From NCBI RefSeq assembly GCF_011682065.1, contig NZ_VUYU01000024.1:1-64000 (forward strand): a DNA stretch of 64,000 nt, given 5' to 3'. The translations under genes and the position numbers were made by a program. This document shows positions 47,305 through 56,062 of this stretch, one piece after another; position 1 is the stretch's first letter, and every line of letters starts with the position of its first letter. Under the pieces are notes generated by a model that saw only the letters and a program-made list of their open reading frames with translations, searched no databases and was not told the origin of the DNA. The DNA comes from Massilia rubra (GTDB lineage Bacteria > Pseudomonadota > Gammaproteobacteria > Burkholderiales > Burkholderiaceae_D).

Positions 47305-47733
47305 ATGAAGAAGAAACTTGCGGTCGGCATGATGCTGGTGCTCATGACGGCCGGCGCAGCACGGGATGCGGCAGCCGACGTGACCGTCGTCGTCGCGCCG
47401 AATGCAAAAGAGGATGCACCGACGTGGCGCGCGAATACGACGTTCGGTCGTCATCCATCGATATGCGCAACGCCGGATCTGATCCGGAACGTTGCCGGTG
47501 GCGATCCACTGGCCAACCTGCGCGACGCGCACAAAGATCCACGGCGCTGCAAATTATCGATTTGCATACCCGCCTCGATCAACCTGGATGTCGTCTGCGA
47601 GTTGACCACCGCGCGCGATAGCGAGGGCCGGTACAACTGCAGGATGGTGATCAACGATTTTCTGCGACATTGCACGGAAAGCTGCCACACCGGCGACTGG
47701 AGCTGGCTGGACAGCTATCGCGGGCCATACTGA
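47305..47733 (+). CDS. secreted cysteine-containing hypothetical protein
   Basis: This 142-residue protein has a signal peptide (MKKKLAVGMMLVLMTAGAA, with cleavage likely around residue 24) and seven cysteines in the mature part, spaced to allow three disulfides (SIC, RRC, SIC, VVC, NC, HC and SC segments). No family is recognised. The ATG at 47305 follows an AGGGA site and marks the beginning of a clear signal peptide; a longer start would put hydrophobic sequence in an unlikely place. It is part of the run of small orphan genes after the tRNA-like element. Confidence 0.6.
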   Translation: MKKKLAVGMMLVLMTAGAARDAAADVTVVVAPNAKEDAPTWRANTTFGRHPSICATPDLIRNVAGGDPLANLRDAHKDPRRCKLSICIPASINLDVVCELTTARDSEGRYNCRMVINDFLRHCTESCHTGDWSWLDSYRGPY

Positions 47734-47804
47734 TCACGCTCCACCCGGCGAACTACCGGGTCCCCGGCACGGTCCAACCCATTTTCCTAACTTGGAGATG
47801 GCGT

Positions 47805-48107
47805 ATGGAAAGGCTGAAGGAAACATACATCAGGGCATGTCAATTAGTCGTGCAAGGCAATTACCCTGATGCCCTGGAAGCATTCGTCTGGCTGCACGAT
47901 CATCCGGTGCCGGACGAACCCATCTCGGAAGTATTCAGACGGGCGTGCGGCTTCCAGGCATGGGGCTTATTGGGCACGGTGTATGCGCCGGCCAGGGAAA
48001 GGATGCAAGAGATCCTTTCAGCCAAGCTCGCTTCCATGAAAACAGGCATGCCGGACAAGGCACTCGCATCCGACGTCGTGGTGATGAAAAGCATTCTCGC
48101 TAAGTAG
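47805..48107 (+). CDS. hypothetical protein
   Basis: This 100-residue soluble, helix-rich protein, MERLKETYIRACQLVVQGNYP onward, has TPR-like heptad character (ALEAFVWLHDHPVPDEP, then RRACGFQAWGLLGTVY). A GGAG site about seven bases before the ATG supports the start. Its helical-repeat look suggests protein binding. It may be linked to the next gene, which begins 173 bases later, but no shared function can be named. Confidence 0.6.
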   Translation: MERLKETYIRACQLVVQGNYPDALEAFVWLHDHPVPDEPISEVFRRACGFQAWGLLGTVYAPARERMQEILSAKLASMKTGMPDKALASDVVVMKSILAK

Positions 48108-48280
48108 TGTGTAAAAACCAGGCGCCGCTCGCGGCCGGGTAAAATGGACGGCCACCGGGCAAGGCGCGCTCGGTCGGGCATTGGCGGCTTAATGGCCTCG
48201 ATGATGCACGCTGCCCTGCTATAACAGTCTTTTGGCCACCGAAAGCCCGCCACAGATTGGAACTGTCGCCCTGAGGAACT

Positions 48281-48679
48281 GTGTCGATCCCTGTTAAAGC
48301 GCCGCGAAAGATGAGTGATTCCTCTACCAGTCTGGCCAGGCTTGCCATGCGACTGCGCGCCGTCACGGAACGTCCACCGCAGCTCTGCAAGCAGTTCCTG
48401 GAAGAGCTTCCGGAGGCGAATCGCGTCGCCTACGTCGCGTACATGGAATCGAATAAGCACAGCTATTTTATCGACCCGGTGGAGCTCGATCCGGCAGTGC
48501 GCGCCGCGCTGGCGGAACTGCGTTGTGAAGCCGGCCAACTGAGCGAGCAAGGGGAATTTGGCAGAGGCATGGGGAGTGGCGGCAGTCGTTCAGCATGGGT
48601 AAAGCGCGAATTACTGGAGCGTCACGGCATCACCTGGAGAACGCCTTGGGAAATGAACCCCGATTGCGCTTTCGACTGA
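48281..48679 (+). CDS. hypothetical protein
   Basis: This 132-residue soluble protein has mid-region segments LCKQFLEELPEANRVAYVAYM and FIDPVELDPAVRAALAEL and a C-terminus rich in Trp/Pro (ITWRTPWEMNP). I chose a GTG start because of an upstream GAGGA site; an ATG 30 bases downstream is an alternative. No family is recognised and the neighbours are equally unknown. Confidence 0.5.
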   Translation: MSIPVKAPRKMSDSSTSLARLAMRLRAVTERPPQLCKQFLEELPEANRVAYVAYMESNKHSYFIDPVELDPAVRAALAELRCEAGQLSEQGEFGRGMGSGGSRSAWVKRELLERHGITWRTPWEMNPDCAFD

Positions 48680-48828
48680 CACCCGCGCGGTACGATCTTC
48701 GTCGTTGGCGCGCTGGCGGTCCGAATGGGGCTGAGCGTGGCTTATTCAGAAAAACAGGCTATTGCCGGAACTGGCTTTGTCACACCGACAAAGCCAGCTG
48801 AACGCGGCCTTGGCGCGAAGTACACGCC

Positions 48829-49038
48829 TCATACCGTTCGTGTAACGGCCTCTTCCGGCTCGAAGCCGATGTCGGTCACCAGGCCGGCTTCATCGAGGAA
48901 GAAAGTAACCCGCCCGGCGAGATACTCCAGCGTAATCACTTCACCAGGGCGCACGGTGCGGACAGGTCGTCCGATCAAATCGCGCAGGGAGACGGGCACG
49001 CTCTCCGGAAAGTTCCAGGGCCAATTCTGATGGTTCAT
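48829..49038 (-). CDS. I78-family peptidase inhibitor-like protein
   Basis: This 69-residue protein has the inhibitor I78 (PF11720) pattern: VRTVRPGEVITLEYLAGRVTFFLDEAGLVTDIGF. I chose the ATG at 49038 because of a GGAG site six bases upstream; a longer start has no ribosome-binding site. Such proteins inhibit serine proteases, but this one has no visible signal peptide, so it may act in the cytoplasm. Its orientation is opposite to the surrounding orphan genes. Confidence 0.65.
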   Translation of the reverse strand: MNHQNWPWNFPESVPVSLRDLIGRPVRTVRPGEVITLEYLAGRVTFFLDEAGLVTDIGFEPEEAVTRTV

Positions 49039-49285
49039 GGTTTTCTCCAATCGTTGATATGCGTAACACTGCCGCAGGCAGCACGGCTGTTCAACGATCA
49101 TAGCGGCGCGAGCGCTCCCGCGCAGCGAACACATCAACGATGCGCACAGCGGCAGGGCCTGCCCGCAGTAGCGCCTCGGATCGGCAAAATACAAATTTCC
49201 GTTGGGGAATTTTGGCAAAATCATTAGCTTAAGTACCCTGCAGCTATAAAAACGGGTACGTTAACTTCCTGATCGAGTGCAGACT

Positions 49286-49481
49286 ATGAAAACTTTTACG
49301 TTATCGCTTGCCCCGTTAGCGTTGCTGGCGGGGTGCGCGGGGCCTGGCCGGTTCTTACTATGTGCGTAGCGAACTGACCTGGACTGTGCCATTCCACGGC
49401 GTCCAGGTCGGCTTGCTCACCTCGAAGGAAGATGTCACCGAGGGCGAAGTCAAGACGATCATGCTGAACGGGGCGAAGTAG
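49286..49481 (+). pseudogene. small lipoprotein gene broken by a frameshift
   Basis: Reading from the ATG at 49286 gives MKTFTLSLAPLALLAGC, a lipoprotein signal with lipobox LAGC, then stops after about 27 codons. The +1 frame continues coherently from around 49345 (SYYVRSELTWTVPFHGVQVG, then KEDVTEGEVKTIML) to a stop at 49479-49481. The total length is one base more than a multiple of three, so one extra base, probably in the GC-run around 49335-49350, breaks a 64-65-residue lipoprotein. It could be a true pseudogene or a sequence error. Confidence 0.65.
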
Positions 49482-49528
49482 TTTCTTGCCCGGCCGGCCG
49501 CAGCGCAGGGGGCCGGCCGTGGCTTGCT

Positions 49529-50002
49529 TTAGCGCTTGGCCAGGGCGGCAAGCGCCTTTTGAAGCTCAGCCGCAATCTCGGCGTCGATTGCCTTGCGGTA
49601 GTCGGGGCCGCGCTGTTTGCGCAGGTGCGCGTCCATCACGGCGTTGTAGGCCGTGGCATACGCTTCCTGCCAGCGCGCGGTCTGCATGTCGCAGCCGCTG
49701 GACTGGATGACGGCCTCGATGCCATGCTTTTTCATGACCTGCACCGGAATCTCGGCGTGCAGTCGCATGGGCTCGACTTCTTCCGGACGCGGCGGCGGTC
49801 CGCCACCCACGCTGTATTGCAAGCGGTCCTTGCCTTGGGCAATCGCGATGCGCGCATCGCGCTCCCCTTCCCGGGCCCGCTTGATGACTTCCGGATCGGC
49901 GGCGGACCGGGAGGCCGCAGGCTTCGCCTGTTCCGTCGACCAGGCCAGCGTGGCCAGCCCGGATGCGGCGCTGAACGCCACGACGGCAAAAATAACTCGC
50001 AT
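49529..50002 (-). CDS. secreted hypothetical protein
   Basis: This 157-residue protein has a signal peptide (MRVIFAVVAFSAASGLATLAWS). The mature domain is helix-rich (PEVIKRAREGERDARIAIAQ, RWQEAYATAYNAVMDAHLRKQ) with one visible cysteine in SSGCDMQ. No family is recognised. The gene is followed downstream by the frameshifted lipoprotein on the opposite strand and preceded by the YcbK-like gene on the same strand, 67 bases away. Confidence 0.65.
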   Translation of the reverse strand: MRVIFAVVAFSAASGLATLAWSTEQAKPAASRSAADPEVIKRAREGERDARIAIAQGKDRLQYSVGGGPPPRPEEVEPMRLHAEIPVQVMKKHGIEAVIQSSGCDMQTARWQEAYATAYNAVMDAHLRKQRGPDYRKAIDAEIAAELQKALAALAKR

Positions 50003-50069
50003 GGTTGTCACTCGGCAATTAAAAATCCATAGTGGCATAAATACCGCCGATTGGATAGCGCCGCCGACC

Positions 50070-50804
50070 TTAACCCTTCCAGGTCCGTTTCAGTCCCGTA
50101 TCGGCATGAATCCAGCCGCCGCGCGGTCCGGAACGGTAGTAATAGCCGACACCGCCCTGGCGGAAACTGCGCACCAGGCCGCCGAGCACCTCGCTATTGA
50201 GGTTGGCGATGCGGATATCGGCCGCCTTGCCTTCGATATGCAGCGACTGGCGCGCCGCCGGCACACCCGCTTCGCGCAACTTCTCGTTCGACTTGGAGGT
50301 GCGAAAACCCGACAGGATTTCCAGCGGTTGCTCGATCCCGTAACGCTCGAGGAACGCCTGGGTGCCCCACAGCGTTTCGAACAGCTTGGGGTCGATCGGC
50401 GCGGTCTCCTTGCCGTTGACGTCGCGCATCAGGTGGCACAGTTCCTGATAGGCGGCATCGATGACCTGGCCATCCTTCCAGTACAGCACCTTGGTTTTCT
50501 CGCCGCTTTGCGGACGAATCATCGTCAGCACGCGCGGCTTGAGCCAGAAATCGAGATCGAGCGCTTGCGCGTCGAAAATATCGGGAGGAGGCGCCAGTTC
50601 GGTCTGCGCGACCGAGGCGCTTGGTGCCGCAGGCCGGGCCACAGGGGCGGGCTTGCCCGCTTTGGCGGTCTGGAGCGGCCGCTTGGGCTTGTCCGACGCC
50701 GACGGCGCCGCGCTGGCGCTGCCGCAGCCGATCAGCGGAACGGAAATCATGCCCATGGTGGACAGGCATAAACCTTGATGTAGAAAATCTCTGCGCGTGG
50801 CCAT
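50070..50804 (-). CDS. YcbK-like (DUF882, M15-type) periplasmic peptidase
   Basis: This 244-residue protein has an N-terminal export signal with a twin-Arg-like start (MATRRDFLHQG) and a lipobox-like GCG near residue 27. A Pro/Ala/Lys linker follows, then a DUF882 domain. The zinc ligands are visible as His and Asp in SLHIEGKAADIR and a His in GWIHADTG near the end. Homologues such as MepK cleave 3-3 crosslinks in peptidoglycan. It is likely a cell-wall hydrolase; whether it is lipid-anchored or Tat-exported is not certain. Confidence 0.85.
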   Translation of the reverse strand: MATRRDFLHQGLCLSTMGMISVPLIGCGSASAAPSASDKPKRPLQTAKAGKPAPVARPAAPSASVAQTELAPPPDIFDAQALDLDFWLKPRVLTMIRPQSGEKTKVLYWKDGQVIDAAYQELCHLMRDVNGKETAPIDPKLFETLWGTQAFLERYGIEQPLEILSGFRTSKSNEKLREAGVPAARQSLHIEGKAADIRIANLNSEVLGGLVRSFRQGGVGYYYRSGPRGGWIHADTGLKRTWKG

Positions 50805-50872
50805 GACGAATACTCAGTAAACAAGGCGCACACTATAGCGCAAGCTTGCCCCGCGCACAGGGCGCACGCGCG

Positions 50873-51400
50873 TTATTGACCGCTGCAGTGACAAAAACGC
50901 TTTTTCGGCGCCGGGTCGCAGGCGTCGGTCGCGTTCAGCTTCTTCCAGAAGAAGTCGCATTCCAGCCCGTAACAGCTCATTTCCTTGCCCGCGAGGATGT
51001 AGCCATTGCGCTCGTAAAACTTGCTGGCAGTGACCGTACTATTGAGGCGCAATACGCTCACGCCCCAGGCGCGGGCCTGGGCTTCGACACCGTGCAACAG
51101 GGCCTTGCCGACGCCGCCATACAGCGCTTCGGGCAACACATAGCACAGCGACAGCTTGCCGGCCTGGGTCAGCAGGGCCACGCCCACCACCACCCCGTCG
51201 CGCTCGGCGATGAGAACGTGGTTGGCCGGCGACACGAACCAGCTCGCCACATTCTGCGGCGTCTTGTTGCCCAGCCATGCCTTGAGCAAGTCGGGGTCGT
51301 TGCGATGATCGGCCACGCAGCACTCGGAAATCGAGCGGCGCAACACATCACACGCGGCGAACGCGTCGTCAGGCACTGCTGTGCGAATCTCAATACCCAT
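50873..51400 (-). CDS. GNAT-family N-acetyltransferase
   Basis: This 175-residue protein has GNAT features: MGIEIRTAVPDDAFAACDVLR at the start, VVGVALL, and the acetyl-CoA loop of the YGGVGKALL type followed by ARAWGVSVLRLNST and YERNGYI. The C-terminal tail carries Cys and His (CDPAPKKRFCHCSGQ), which could bind metal. The substrate is unknown. It is a stand-alone gene; the 51401-51681 gap upstream shows only AT-rich promoter-like sequence. Confidence 0.85.
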   Translation of the reverse strand: MGIEIRTAVPDDAFAACDVLRRSISECCVADHRNDPDLLKAWLGNKTPQNVASWFVSPANHVLIAERDGVVVGVALLTQAGKLSLCYVLPEALYGGVGKALLHGVEAQARAWGVSVLRLNSTVTASKFYERNGYILAGKEMSCYGLECDFFWKKLNATDACDPAPKKRFCHCSGQ

Positions 51401-51681
51401 GTGTACCCATAGTTAATAATCAGAAGAAATAGTTGTTGCCGCCACTCAATCGCAACCCACCAACTATACCAAGAACCGGCGACATGACCTGTTGCGAATC
51501 TGCCCAATCCAATCAGCCTACCCCGACCCGCAGCCGAACCCAACGAAGAAAATCAAGGAAGCTTATGCAACGCTACCCGTACCGGGCAGTCTAAGCATAT
51601 GACAAAACAATCCTTCCGTTTTGGCTGCGGATTTTAGACCATGCGTCTCAGTTCCTACAATAGAAAGCCCAAGAGAACACC

Positions 51682-52698
51682 ATGAAAACAACATGCAATT
51701 TGCGTACCCGCCGCGCGATCCTGGCGCTGGCCGCCGGCCTGGCCATCCTGCCGCTCGGCGCCAGCGCCGCCGACGCCCAGTTGCTCAACGTGTCCTACGA
51801 CGTGGCCCGCGAGCTGTACAAGGAAATCAACCCGGCCTTCATTGCCGACTACAAGAAGACGAGCGGCGAGACGGTCAGCATCAACATGTCGCACGGGGGC
51901 TCGAGCAAGCAGGCGCGCTCGGTCGCGGACGGGCTCGAAGCGTCTGTGGTGACCATGAACCAGGCCAACGATATCGACATGCTGGCCGAGCGCGGCGTGG
52001 TCTCGCCCGACTGGGCCAAGAAATTTCCCCACAATGCGGCGCCGTTTTATTCCACCATGATTTTTTTGGTGCGTAAAGGCAACCCTAAACAGATCAAGAA
52101 CTGGGACGACCTGGCCAAGCCGGGCGTAAAAGTGGTCATTCCGAATCCGAAAACGGCCGGCAACGGTCGCTATACCTACCTGGCCGCCTGGGGCGCCACG
52201 ATCAAGAAGGGCGGCACCGAGGCCCAGGCGCGCGAGCTGGTCACGCGCATCTTCAAAAACGTGCCGGTGCTCGACGGCGGCGGGCGTGCGGCCACCACCA
52301 CCTTCACCCAGCGCGACATCGGCGACGCCCTGGTGACGTTCGAGAGCGAAGTGCAGATGGTGCGCACCGAATTCGGCGACAATTTCGAGGTCGTCTATCC
52401 GCCCGTGTCGATCCTGGCCGAGTCGCCGGTGGCCGTGGTGGACAAGGTGGTCGACAAGCGCGGCTTGCGCAAGCAGGCCACGGCTTACCTGAACTTCTTG
52501 TACTCGGAAGCGGGCCAGACGATCGGCGCGAAGCACTTCCTGCGTCCGCGCTCGGAAGCGGTGGCCAAGAAATTTGCCGCCAACTACAAGCCGATCTCGC
52601 TGTTCACGGTCGACGAGGTCTTCGGCGGATGGAAAAAAGCGCAGAAAACCCACTTCGACGACGGTGGCGAATTCGACAAAATCTACCAGGCCAAGTAA
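51682..52698 (+). CDS. sbp: sulfate ABC transporter substrate-binding protein
   Basis: This 338-residue protein has a signal peptide (about 1-29) and the Sbp/CysP fold: LLNVSYDVARELYKEINPAF, SHGGSSKQARSV, KPGVKVVIPNPKTAGNGRY and FTVDEVFGGW. It binds sulfate in the periplasm. Transport genes cysT, cysW and cysA are not adjacent, so this is an orphan copy whose membrane partners are elsewhere. It is followed by a good terminator. Confidence 0.94.
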   Translation: MKTTCNLRTRRAILALAAGLAILPLGASAADAQLLNVSYDVARELYKEINPAFIADYKKTSGETVSINMSHGGSSKQARSVADGLEASVVTMNQANDIDMLAERGVVSPDWAKKFPHNAAPFYSTMIFLVRKGNPKQIKNWDDLAKPGVKVVIPNPKTAGNGRYTYLAAWGATIKKGGTEAQARELVTRIFKNVPVLDGGGRAATTTFTQRDIGDALVTFESEVQMVRTEFGDNFEVVYPPVSILAESPVAVVDKVVDKRGLRKQATAYLNFLYSEAGQTIGAKHFLRPRSEAVAKKFAANYKPISLFTVDEVFGGWKKAQKTHFDDGGEFDKIYQAK

Positions 52699-52708
52699 GC
52701 CTGGTTGG

Positions 52709-52741
52709 CCGCTTCCGCCATCGGCGCGGAAGCGGTTTTTT
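52709..52741 (+). terminator. rho-independent terminator after sbp
   Basis: A stem CCGCTTCC/GGAAGCGG with a short GC-rich loop is followed directly by six T residues, 10 bases after the sbp stop. The rest of the 52742-53011 interval shows no gene or clear site I can support. Confidence 0.9.
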
Positions 52742-53011
52742 CCACCCCTCCCCACCCCTTCCGGTAGCACTTTCGCCACCCGCATAGCATACAAGAAACT
52801 TTGCTTTCTTGAAATAATTCAGGTACTTACGTCAGTTTATTCGCGTGTTTCTTGCGCTCGAGCTCGTTTTGCCGCGCACACGCTAGACATGGCCGCGCCT
52901 TTGATGCTATCGTGCCCCTTATAGTAGTTGCCGCATAGAATTAACCCATCCAGCAGCTGCCGCGCACACCGAGCGCCGCCCCAGACCAGCCCTACTGCAA
53001 AGACCCACCAC

Positions 53012-54037
53012 ATGATCAAGAAATTGCTTGTCACCCTACTGATGTCGATGTCGGCCGCAGCCGCCATGGCCGTGCCTTTCGGCTCGCAATCAGTGCTGGT
53101 GATCGAGGACGCCACCGGCAAGGTCCTTCTCGAAAAGAACCCCAACCAGGTCGTGTCGATCGCCTCGCTGACCAAGCTGATGACCGCCATGGTCGTGCTC
53201 GACGCCAAACAAAACATGAACGAACTGATCGCCATCGACGAGCGTGACGTCGACATCGTCAAGCACAGCACCTCGCGGGTGCCGGTCGGCGGCGTGATCA
53301 GCCGCCAGGACGTGCTCACCCTGGCCCTGATGAGTTCCGACAACCGTGCCGCCGCCGCCCTGGGCCGCACCTATCCGGGCGGCGTGGTGGCGTTCAAGTC
53401 GGCCGTGCGCGCCAAGGTGGCCGCGCTGGGCATGACGCAGACCGTGATCGAAGAGCCAACCGGCCTGTCGCCGAACAATAAATCGACGGCCTCGGACCTG
53501 GTCAAGATGGCCAGGGCCGCATCGGCGTATTCGGAAATCACGCGCATCACGACCGAGTCGAGCGACACGATCAATATCAGCGGGCGCGAGGTCGAGTACC
53601 GCAACACCAACCGCCTGGTCGGCGCCAAGGGCTGGGAAATCGGCCTGTCGAAAACCGGCTATACCGAAGAAGCGGGCCGCTGCCTGATCATGAAGATCAA
53701 ATCGGCGGGCAAGAACGCCACCCTGGTGCTGCTCAATGCCAAAGCCAGTTCGGCGCGCATTGTGGACGCGCTGAGCATCCGCCGTTTTATCGCCGGCGAC
53801 GAAGCGCCGGCGACGGTGATTGCCCGCGCCAGGACGCGCCAGCGCGTCACCCAGCCGGTGATTGTATTGGCGTCGGCGGCGCGTGCGCCCGTGCTCAAGA
53901 CCAGCCTGCGCAGTCACGGACGTCATCAGCCGCGCGTTGTGGCCGTGGCCAAAACCCCGCCGGCCAAGGCGCGTTTCACCAGCCGCGTGAAGTTAAAGCA
54001 GAACAAGCCGGTCATTCACGTTCACCGCCGGGCGTAA
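53012..54037 (+). CDS. pbpG: D-alanyl-D-alanine endopeptidase, PBP7-type
   Basis: This 341-residue serine peptidase of the S11 family has a signal peptide (about 1-20), Ser52-x2-Lys55 in SLTKLM, Ser109-Asp-Asn111 in SSDN and Lys214-Thr-Gly216 in SKTGYT. It cleaves DD-crosslinks in peptidoglycan. After about residue 262 the protein has a long, basic, Arg/Ala/Val-rich tail (ending VIHVHRRA) beyond the usual catalytic unit, perhaps for wall binding. The ATG at 53012 gives the signal peptide. Confidence 0.93.
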   Translation: MIKKLLVTLLMSMSAAAAMAVPFGSQSVLVIEDATGKVLLEKNPNQVVSIASLTKLMTAMVVLDAKQNMNELIAIDERDVDIVKHSTSRVPVGGVISRQDVLTLALMSSDNRAAAALGRTYPGGVVAFKSAVRAKVAALGMTQTVIEEPTGLSPNNKSTASDLVKMARAASAYSEITRITTESSDTINISGREVEYRNTNRLVGAKGWEIGLSKTGYTEEAGRCLIMKIKSAGKNATLVLLNAKASSARIVDALSIRRFIAGDEAPATVIARARTRQRVTQPVIVLASAARAPVLKTSLRSHGRHQPRVVAVAKTPPAKARFTSRVKLKQNKPVIHVHRRA

Positions 54038-54045
54038 AAAACCTC

Positions 54046-54086
54046 CGTCGTTCCCACCAAGGGGGCCGCCCAGGCCGGGAACGACG
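54046..54086. terminator. 10-base-pair hairpin between pbpG and recD ends
   Basis: A perfect stem (CGTCGTTCCC/GGGAACGACG) with a 21-base loop containing a smaller GC helix lies between the convergent pbpG and recD stop codons. It lacks a T run, so it is probably a bidirectional or rho-assisted barrier. Confidence 0.5.
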
Positions 54087-54133
54087 AGCCAGTTGCGGGA
54101 ACAACGACGTGGTGACGCCAACGACGGTCGTCC

Positions 54134-56062
54134 TCACCCCGCAATCATCTCCCTTAAGCCACTCGCCCTCTGCGTCCTCTGCGCGATCGACTCGCCCAGG
54201 ATCGTCGCCCCCGGCGACACCAGCGTGAACTGCGCACTGGCCCGCGTAATCCCCGTGTAAATCAGCTCGCGCGCAATCATCGCCCCGCGCTCGCGCGGCA
54301 GCACCAGCACCGTGTGCGCAAATTCCGATCCCTGCGATTTATGCACCGTCATCGCGAACGCGGTCTCCACATGCCGCAAGCGCGTCGCCAGCACGCTGCG
54401 CACCTTGTCGCCCTCCAGGAAATACACGCGCAGCGATCCCGGACGCGCCGGATCGCCCAAGGTCAGCCCGATATCGCCATTGAACACGCCGGTGCCGTAG
54501 TCGTTGCGCGTAATCATCACCGGCCGTCCCACATACCACTCGCCCCGGCGCCGGATCAGTCCCGCCCCGTCGAGCCGCTGTTCGATCGCGTCATTCAGGC
54601 CGCCCACGCCCCACTCGCCCTCGCGCACCGCGCACAGCACGCGGAACGCTTCAAAACGGTGCAGCACCGCGCGCACCCAGGTTTCGTGCGCGCCGCCGCC
54701 ATCGCCCTCGCCCATCAACGACAGATACGGCGCATAGCCGTCGAACCCCAGCTGCACCACATGCTGCTGGTGTCCATGCTCGATCCAGCGCACCGTGCCG
54801 TCGCCACCGCGCAGCACTTCCTCGGCACGCGCGACATCGCCCGCGTTCACCGCCAGCGCCAGTTGCCCGATCGGGCCACTGAAGCGGCGGCTGCTGCGCA
54901 ACATGACGGTCTGCTGCGCCAGCGCCCCGCCGGCGCCGCCATAGTCGGCCGGAATGGTCTCGCCGCTGGCCGCCAGCGCATACGCCATCGTGGCCGCCGA
55001 ATAGCCGCCCGCCTGCGCGTCGCGGCACAAGTCGCCCAGCACCGCGCCCGCCTCCACCGACGCCAGCTGGTCTTTGTCGCCCAGCAGGATCAGGGTCGCA
55101 CCCGCGGGCAGCGCGTCCAGCAGGGACGCCATCATCTCCAGGTGCACCATCGACGCTTCGTCGACAATGAGCACGTCGATATCGAGCGGATTACCCTTGT
55201 TGTGCGCGAAGGTGCGGGTGTCGGGACGCGCGCCCAGCAAGCTATGCAAGGTGCGCGCCGCGCCCATGCGGGCCGTCAGGTCGCGCAGCGGCAAGGTGGT
55301 GCCGACCTTGTCGGCCAGTTCGGTCAGCGCCTTGTCGATCGACTGCTTCAGGCGCGCCGCCGCCTTGCCGGTCGGCGCGGCCAGGGCGATGCGCTGGCGC
55401 CCGGCGTCCGGCGCCACCGCGAACAGCAGCGCAAGCAGGCGCGCCACCGTGTAGGTCTTGCCGGTGCCCGGACCGCCGGTGATGATGGCGATCGAGCCGC
55501 GCAGCGCGATCGCGCAGGCGAGCTTTTGCCAGTCCGGCCCCTTGATGCGGCGCTCGGATGCAAACAGCACGTCGAGCCAGATGCGCACCGCCGGCGCATC
55601 GACCTCGCGCACCTGCCCGGCGCGCGCGCGGATCGTGTGCGCGACCAGGGTTTCGTCGCGCCAGTAGCGGCGCAGGTACAGGCGCTCGCCGTCGAGCACC
55701 AACGGTTGGTCGAAATCGAGGTCGCCCACCCGCCACACCTGGCTTGACGCCGCCAACTGATCGATCCAGCCCTTGCGGTTTTTCGGCAGCGCCCCGGCCG
55801 ACCTGGCCAGCGCATCCCACTGCTCCTTGTCCCAGGCCATCAAGGTGGCCGGGTCGAGCGCCAGCTGGTCGAGCATCAGGCAGCTGTGGCCGCGCCCTTC
55901 CAGTTCGGACAGCAGCACGCAAGCGAGCATCAGCGCCGGCGTGGCGCTGCCGAGCGAGCCGACAAAGCGTGCAAAGGTGCCGGACAGGCGCCGCAACTGG
56001 CCGTCTTCGGTCAAGGTGGCGACCTGCGTCCACAGGGTGTCGAGCGTGACCGCCGGTTTCAT
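54134..56062 (-). CDS. recD: exodeoxyribonuclease V alpha subunit RecD
   Basis: This 642-residue helicase has an N-terminal domain (about 1-165) and a superfamily 1B motor with Walker A GGPGTGKT (196-203). Further blocks are LAAPTGKAAARLKQSI, Walker B in VLIVDEASMVHLEM, LLGDKDQLASVEAG and the C-terminal FAMTVHKSQGSEFAH. It is the 5'-3' helicase of the RecBCD complex for double-strand-break repair. Its start overlaps the recB stop (ATGA), and it is the last gene of recC-recB-recD. Confidence 0.95.
   Translation of the reverse strand: MKPAVTLDTLWTQVATLTEDGQLRRLSGTFARFVGSLGSATPALMLACVLLSELEGRGHSCLMLDQLALDPATLMAWDKEQWDALARSAGALPKNRKGWIDQLAASSQVWRVGDLDFDQPLVLDGERLYLRRYWRDETLVAHTIRARAGQVREVDAPAVRIWLDVLFASERRIKGPDWQKLACAIALRGSIAIITGGPGTGKTYTVARLLALLFAVAPDAGRQRIALAAPTGKAAARLKQSIDKALTELADKVGTTLPLRDLTARMGAARTLHSLLGARPDTRTFAHNKGNPLDIDVLIVDEASMVHLEMMASLLDALPAGATLILLGDKDQLASVEAGAVLGDLCRDAQAGGYSAATMAYALAASGETIPADYGGAGGALAQQTVMLRSSRRFSGPIGQLALAVNAGDVARAEEVLRGGDGTVRWIEHGHQQHVVQLGFDGYAPYLSLMGEGDGGGAHETWVRAVLHRFEAFRVLCAVREGEWGVGGLNDAIEQRLDGAGLIRRRGEWYVGRPVMITRNDYGTGVFNGDIGLTLGDPARPGSLRVYFLEGDKVRSVLATRLRHVETAFAMTVHKSQGSEFAHTVLVLPRERGAMIARELIYTGITRASAQFTLVSPGATILGESIAQRTQRASGLREMIAG

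Noticed and set aside
47900-48550. A 216-codon minus-strand frame across two small plus-strand genes.
   Set aside because: It has no ribosome-binding site and no domain, and it spans the gap between two plus-strand frames that each have plausible start sites.
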